Below are positions 59,826 through 64,000 of a DNA stretch of 64,000 nt, in pieces. This DNA is from Streptomyces peucetius (GTDB lineage Bacteria; Actinomycetota; Actinomycetes; Streptomycetales; Streptomycetaceae): the NCBI RefSeq assembly GCF_025854275.1, contig NZ_CP107567.1:4092001-4156000 (forward strand). The letters run 5' to 3'. How positions within the stretch are numbered: the stretch's first letter is position 1; each line of letters opens with the position of its first letter. The position numbers were made by a program, and so were the translations under genes. The notes under the pieces were generated by a model. That model saw only the letters and a program-made list of their open reading frames with translations, was not told the DNA's origin and did not search any database.

Positions 59826-61298
59826 TCAGAAATCCGTGGCCAGTGCCTTGTCCGTGTAGTCCCCGCCGTGCGGGTCGCGGTCCGGGGCGCCGCCGGGGGC
59901 GAGCGCCCGGGCCGCGTCCAGCCTGGCCGGCCGGTAGTACGTACTGCCGCGCCGCCAGTGGACGACCATCGGTACGACGCCGGCGGCGAGACCGCCGAGA
60001 CCGATCGCGATCGACGCGCCGCTCAGCTCACCGAGCGACTCGAAGAAGATCCACAGCATGAACAGGGCGCCGGCCAGCGGCCACGCGCCGCCGAGCACGA
60101 AGTCCCGTACGGAGCGCAGCAGCGTCCTGCGGTACGCGACGACGGCGGCGATCCCGGCGAGCCCGTAGTAGAAGGCGATCTGGAGCCCTATGGCGGAGAC
60201 CGCCGCGGCGACGACGTCCCCGACCGAACCGAACGCCGTGGACCCCACGAACAGGGCGAGCGCGACGCCACCGACCACCGTGACGGCCACCCACGGTGTC
60301 TTCCAGCGACGGTGGACCAGGCCCAGCGCGGCGGGCATCGTACGGTCGCGGCCCATCGCGAACAGCGAGCGGGTGACCTGGATCAGCGTGGTCTCCAACG
60401 TGGCGACGGTCGACAGCAGCACCGCCACGACGAGCAGTTTGCCGCCGACGCCGGGCCAGACGGCCGCCCCCAGCACGGCCAGCACGTCCGCTCCGGCCGC
60501 CTGGATCTCCCCGGACGTCAGGACGATGTTGACGGCGATCGTGAACGCCTCGAACAGCAGGAGGACGACAGCGACACCGATGAGCGCGCCGAGCCCGGCC
60601 GTGCGCCGGCTGTCGCGGGTCTCCTCACTGAGGTTGCTGGTGACGTCCCAGCCCCAGAAGTAGAAGGTGGCGATCAGCGCCCCGGAGGCGAAGCCGGCCG
60701 TCCCCTCGAAGTGGGAGAAGCCGAACCACGACCAGTCGAACGCGGCGGCGGCTCCCTCGTGCAGCAGAGCGGCTCCGACGAAGACCAGCAGGATCACCAT
60801 CTCCACGCCCGACATCAGGAGTTGGGCATGCACCGTCAGCCGCGCCCCGCCCAGCACGACGAGAAGCATCGCGAGGAACCAGCCTGCCCCGACGGCCGTC
60901 GCGAGGGCCGTGTTCCCGGCGAGCGCCGGATCGAAGAGCGCCAGCGTCATCGCGCCCGCCGGCAGCGACCCCGCGACCATGAAGAGCGTCGTGGAGACCA
61001 CCAGCGCCCACCCGGAGAGAAAACCGAGGAACGGGTGGAGGGTGCGCCCGACCCAGGAGTACGCGGCGCCCGCGTTGACGTCGATGCGGCCCAGCCTGCC
61101 GAAGGCCAGGACGATGCCGAGCATGGGGATCGCGCAGTACAGCAGCGCCGCGGGGCCCGCGAGTCCGACCGTGGCGACGAGCACGGCCGTGGTGGCCGCG
61201 ATCGAATAGGCAGGGGCGCTGCCCGCCACGGCCATGACGGCGGTGTCGAAGGTCCCGAGGACACCTGGCCGAAGCCCTCTGCCGGAGCTGCTGCGCAT
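59826..61298 (-). CDS. APC-superfamily amino acid permease
   Basis: A 490-residue transporter with twelve helices. The N-terminal consensus is GTFDTAVMAVAGSAPAYSIA, followed by helix 2-3 AAYSWVGRTLHPFLGFLSGW and the re-entrant helix motifs of APC members. FYFWGWDVTSNLSEETRDSR marks the cytoplasmic loop near helix 6. The C-terminal tail is charged (RLDAARALAPGG onward). An amino acid or polyamine is the likely substrate. ATG 61298. It is divergent from the S4 protein across 212 bp. Confidence 0.9.
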   Translation of the reverse strand: MRSSSGRGLRPGVLGTFDTAVMAVAGSAPAYSIAATTAVLVATVGLAGPAALLYCAIPMLGIVLAFGRLGRIDVNAGAAYSWVGRTLHPFLGFLSGWALVVSTTLFMVAGSLPAGAMTLALFDPALAGNTALATAVGAGWFLAMLLVVLGGARLTVHAQLLMSGVEMVILLVFVGAALLHEGAAAAFDWSWFGFSHFEGTAGFASGALIATFYFWGWDVTSNLSEETRDSRRTAGLGALIGVAVVLLLFEAFTIAVNIVLTSGEIQAAGADVLAVLGAAVWPGVGGKLLVVAVLLSTVATLETTLIQVTRSLFAMGRDRTMPAALGLVHRRWKTPWVAVTVVGGVALALFVGSTAFGSVGDVVAAAVSAIGLQIAFYYGLAGIAAVVAYRRTLLRSVRDFVLGGAWPLAGALFMLWIFFESLGELSGASIAIGLGGLAAGVVPMVVHWRRGSTYYRPARLDAARALAPGGAPDRDPHGGDYTDKALATDF

Positions 61299-61497
61299 GG
61301 AAGTCTCCGAATGCCCTTGCGCCCGGCGGGCGCTGACGGCACATCACGACATCAAAAAGGGGTTGCCTGACTGCGGAGGGAGCGCCTCCGTCGTAGGGGA
61401 TCGTGCGCATCGTAGTCGGATGTGTGCGCTCCGGTGAGGGGAGGGTGCCGCCCCACCCGCGCCCGGCCGTGCGGGGCCGTTCGCGGGCGCCGGGTCG

Positions 61498-61503
61498 TAG
61501 AGT
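61498..61503 (+). promoter_or_regulatory. Possible -10 box (TAGAGT) for leaderless transcription of the S4 gene
   Basis: A TAGAGT hexamer ends 7 bp before the S4 ATG, the spacing typical of Streptomyces leaderless promoters. The adjacent GGAGG is only one base from the ATG and too close to act as a ribosome site. Confidence 0.45.
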
Positions 61504-61510
61504 CGGAGGC

Positions 61511-61915
61511 ATGGCTGCAGAGGGAGCGTCCGCGTCAGGCGAGCAGACCGTACGGGTCGACGTCTGGATCTGGTCCGCACGGCTCACCAAGACCCGCTCG
61601 CAGGCCTCCGCGGCCTGCCGCGCGGGCCACGTCCGTGTCAACGGTGACCGCGTCAAACCCGCCCAGTCGCTGCGCGTGGGTGACCAGGTGCGCATCTTCC
61701 ACGCGGGGCGTGAGCGCATCGTGGTCGTCTCGAAGATCCTGCGGAAGCGGGTCGGCCCGCCGGTCGCGGTACAGGCGTACGTGGACAACAGCCCGCCGCC
61801 CCCGCCGAAGGAGTTCACGGCCCCCGCGGCGGTACGGGACCGGGGCGCCGGCCGCCCGACGAAGCGCGACCGACGCGAGCTGGAACGCCTTCACGGCGGA
61901 CGTCCGAAGCCCTGA
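61511..61915 (+). CDS. S4-domain RNA-binding protein (Hsp15-like)
   Basis: A 134-residue protein. The S4 domain spans about 14-65 (VDVWIWSARLTKTRSQASAA and GHVRVNGDRVKPAQSLRVGD). A basic Pro-rich C-terminal tail includes GAGRPTKRDRRELERLHG. Hsp15-type proteins bind 50S subunits carrying stalled nascent chains and help recycle them; others bind rRNA. Length and tail match the Hsp15 group. Transcript start is probably at or very near the ATG. Confidence 0.88.
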   Translation: MAAEGASASGEQTVRVDVWIWSARLTKTRSQASAACRAGHVRVNGDRVKPAQSLRVGDQVRIFHAGRERIVVVSKILRKRVGPPVAVQAYVDNSPPPPPKEFTAPAAVRDRGAGRPTKRDRRELERLHGGRPKP

Positions 61916-61944
61916 TCCGGGCGTGCCCCGGCCGACGGCCGGGC

Positions 61945-63906
61945 TCAGCGGTCCGGGGAAGGGGACGCGATGGCTCGTGCCGCTCTGACCTCCTGGCGCA
62001 GGGGGGCCAGCACGCCCTCCTCGTCGCCCGGCAGGTCCGCCCGTACCTCGACGAGGACCTCGCTCGAGCGCAGCCCGTCCGCCAGTTCGCGCAACTGCCG
62101 CTCGATACCGGCGACCTCGGCCGGGCCGGGAGGCTCGGCTCCGTGGTCGACCCGGACCCGGGCCGCCGTCGTCGCGTCCACGATCCGCTCGACGGCCACG
62201 ACCAGCGGCCACCAGGCCGCGGCCCGTCTGCCGGTCGGCGGCGGTTCCGTCAGGGCGCGCTGGAACTCCGAGCGCACCGAGGACAGGTCCCGGTAGATCC
62301 GCCGCCGGGCATGCGCCCGTTCCGCCTGCTCCGGGCCGCCGAACGCGCACGCCACATAGCGGGCCGTGTCCTCGACGCACTGCGCGAGCCGGTCCCCGAT
62401 CCGCGTGTGCCAGCTCTCCGGCCACAGCAGGTAGCCGGCGACCAGGGCGATCGCGCACCCGAGGAGACTGTCCACCAGACGCGGGAGCACCAGATGGAAG
62501 CCCTGGTGGTTGAGGATGTCGGAGAGCGTCAGGATCACCGGGGTGATCGCCGCGGTCTGGAAGGCGTAGCCCTTCACGGAGAACGCCGGAATGAGCGCGG
62601 CGAGCACCATCATCACCGGCACGTCCCACCAGCCGCGTTCGACGGCCGCCAGCACGGCGGCCGCCACCAGCAGGCCCGCCGCCGTGCCGAACGCCCGCAG
62701 CACCGCGCGGGAGAACACCGAACCGAAGTCCGGCTTGAGGACGAACGTGACGGTGAGGGCCACCCAGTAGGAACGTGTCACCGGAACGAGGGAGACCAGT
62801 GTCTGCGCCAGCCCGATGCAGAGCGCGAGCCGCAGCCCGTAACGCCACGACGGCTCCGACAGCAGCATGGTGCGGACCGCGCGCCGTGCCCGGACGCCGA
62901 GCGAGGCGGGCCGGCCGAGCCGGTCGTCCATGACCGCGGGGTCGGGGCCCTTGCCATGGACGACCGCCGACGCGTGGCGAACAGCGCTGTTCACGGCGCG
63001 GTCGGCAGGGCCCTCGGGGATGGGGAGGTTGAGTTCGGGGGCACTGCCACGGCGCCGCTCCACCGACGTGGCCAGCTCGCGCACGGCGGAGGCGATCTCC
63101 GGCCGGCGCGAGGCACGCCCGTACAGATGGGCGGCGGCGGCCGCCTCGACCAGCGGGACGACCACGTTGAGCTGGGCGAGCAGCTGCACCAAGGGGCTGC
63201 GGCGCCCGTGGTCGCGGGCCCGCCGGGCGAGGATCAGGTCGTACGAGGTGTTGAGCGACCGGGTGACCTCCTGCCGGCGCGCGTCGTAGTCGGTGGTGCC
63301 CGCCGCGGCCAGCAGCTCGGCGACACTGCGGTACGTCTCGACGACCGCCGACTGCTCCGGTACCCGCGCCCGCCAGGGCCAGCCGAGCAGGGTGAGGAAG
63401 AGGACGAACAGTCCGCCCAGCGAGAGCAGCAGCGGGGCGTGCCACCAGGGGCCGGGCATCGGCAGCCCCGCTCCGACCACGGCGTTCAGCAGGAGCAGGA
63501 GCCCGGACACGGAGGCCACCGCACCGATCGAGGAGATCATGCCGGACACCAGCGCGACGAGGGTGAGCGCACCGACCGCGGCCCAGCCCTCGCCGTACAC
63601 CAGTGTGCCCAGCGTGACGCCGATCGCGCCGAACAGCTGCGGCACGGCGATGTTCAGCAGACGCATCCGGTAGGCGTCGGCGGTGTCACCGATGACGCCG
63701 GACAGGGCGCCCATCGAGACGAGTGCCCCATACTCGGGGCGTCCGGCGGCGAGCCCCACGGCCAGCGGCGCGGCCAGGGCGACGGCCGCACGGCCGACGG
63801 CGGCCTTGGGGACGGGCGCCGGCGCGGGCCGCAGGCCGTGCGTCAGCCAGCCCGGCGGCGTCAGGCGTCCCGTGTGTCCCCCGGTTCGGCCCTCGCGTCG
63901 TCCCAT
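61945..63906 (-). CDS. FUSC-family membrane protein
   Basis: A 653-residue inner-membrane protein with two bundles of five to six helices. The first (about 20-180) includes FGAIGVTLGTLVYGEGWAAV. A cytoplasmic region follows (VPEQSAVVETYRSVAELLAA). The FUSC bundle (about 340-480) has YWVALTVTFVLKPDFGSVFS and the C-terminal cytoplasmic part is helical. FUSC proteins such as AaeB export aromatic carboxylic acids; the substrate here is unknown. ATG 63906 is chosen; an ATG at 63933 is possible, neither with a strong ribosome site. It ends 29 bp from the convergent S4 gene. Confidence 0.85.
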   Translation of the reverse strand: MGRREGRTGGHTGRLTPPGWLTHGLRPAPAPVPKAAVGRAAVALAAPLAVGLAAGRPEYGALVSMGALSGVIGDTADAYRMRLLNIAVPQLFGAIGVTLGTLVYGEGWAAVGALTLVALVSGMISSIGAVASVSGLLLLLNAVVGAGLPMPGPWWHAPLLLSLGGLFVLFLTLLGWPWRARVPEQSAVVETYRSVAELLAAAGTTDYDARRQEVTRSLNTSYDLILARRARDHGRRSPLVQLLAQLNVVVPLVEAAAAAHLYGRASRRPEIASAVRELATSVERRRGSAPELNLPIPEGPADRAVNSAVRHASAVVHGKGPDPAVMDDRLGRPASLGVRARRAVRTMLLSEPSWRYGLRLALCIGLAQTLVSLVPVTRSYWVALTVTFVLKPDFGSVFSRAVLRAFGTAAGLLVAAAVLAAVERGWWDVPVMMVLAALIPAFSVKGYAFQTAAITPVILTLSDILNHQGFHLVLPRLVDSLLGCAIALVAGYLLWPESWHTRIGDRLAQCVEDTARYVACAFGGPEQAERAHARRRIYRDLSSVRSEFQRALTEPPPTGRRAAAWWPLVVAVERIVDATTAARVRVDHGAEPPGPAEVAGIERQLRELADGLRSSEVLVEVRADLPGDEEGVLAPLRQEVRAARAIASPSPDR

Positions 63907-63981
63907 GGCATCAAGAGACCCCGTACGGACCATGGGGCGCAAGCCCCCGCCGCGGCCGGCCCGGTGCGGGCCCCGTCCTGC

Positions 63982-64000
63982 TCAGCTGCGGTAGTTCTCC
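63982..64000 (-). CDS. Possible 3' end of a gene entering from the right edge
   Basis: A TGA at 63984-63982 on the minus strand is preceded by codons for ENYRS, with compositional bias typical of coding DNA. Only five residues are visible, so nothing can be said about its product. Confidence 0.25.

Noticed and set aside
1..64000. Mobile elements, phage, tRNA and rRNA genes
   Set aside because: No transposase, integrase, terminal inverted repeat pair, cloverleaf or rRNA segment could be recognised on either strand.

Overview
The window is high-GC actinobacterial DNA and almost certainly comes from a Streptomyces chromosome. Evidence for this is the extreme GC bias, frequent GTG starts with ATGA/GTGA overlaps, a Lrp-type bkdR beside bkdABC, the bacterial proteasome activator Bpa, a DUF5819/HTTM pair, a SpoIIE/GAF/HATPase phosphatase and parS-like GTTTCACGTGAAAC variants. 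No tRNA, rRNA, CRISPR array, insertion sequence or prophage is visible. Gene content (aspS, metG, two 2-oxoacid dehydrogenase operons, Ser/Thr kinases, moeA) and the parS-like sites fit the conserved core arm near the replication origin.

Region 1 (1-7.7 kb) is phenylacetate catabolism: the 5' part of paaA, paaN, paaH and a TetR regulator (paaR). It is interrupted by a DUF5819-HTTM membrane pair and a TrmH-type methyltransferase. An identical 18-bp palindrome lies at paaA and between paaN and paaH. Region 2 (7.9-12.3 kb) is bkdR divergent from bkdABC; a 16/18 copy of the same palindrome precedes bkdA. Region 3 (12.5-17.6 kb) holds a MobA-like/DUF6457 fusion, moeA, a K+ channel, a PIG3-type quinone oxidoreductase and bpa. 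Region 4 (17.8-22.4 kb) is a PadR-controlled ABC exporter. Region 5 (22.4-28.8 kb) has a surface protein, two divergent Ser/Thr kinases, an APH-like phosphotransferase and a frameshifted response regulator. Region 6 (29.2-32.7 kb) is a second E1alpha/E1beta/E2 operon.

Region 7 (32.7-34.98 kb) is a recombination scar. A truncated luxR-type gene and a truncated FtsX permease meet head to head, followed by a 5'-truncated Ala-rich protein with an unrecognised C-terminal domain and a small membrane protein. Region 8 (35-43.7 kb) contains gntR-MFS, a mycothiol-type isomerase-family protein, a nitrilase-family hydrolase, a LURP-one protein, an NHL-thioredoxin, a small unknown protein, an M18 aminopeptidase and a Uma2 gene cut by an in-frame stop. 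Region 9 (43.8-54.6 kb) has a FadE5-like acyl-CoA dehydrogenase, an SseB protein, a pirin, an AI-2E-family exporter, a SpoIIE-type phosphatase, aspS and metG. Region 10 (54.7-64 kb) has a VWA protein with acidic repeats, a PhoX phosphatase behind a PHO box, an unknown protein, an APC permease, an S4 protein and a FUSC protein.

Functionally the left third is geared to making acyl-CoA from aromatic and branched-chain acids. PaaR-type boxes link paa to bkd, and each of these promoters also carries a perfect DnaA-box-like 9-mer. Four or five genes look decayed (response regulator, luxR, ftsX, ALF-like protein, uma2); the frameshifts and the stop could also be sequence errors.
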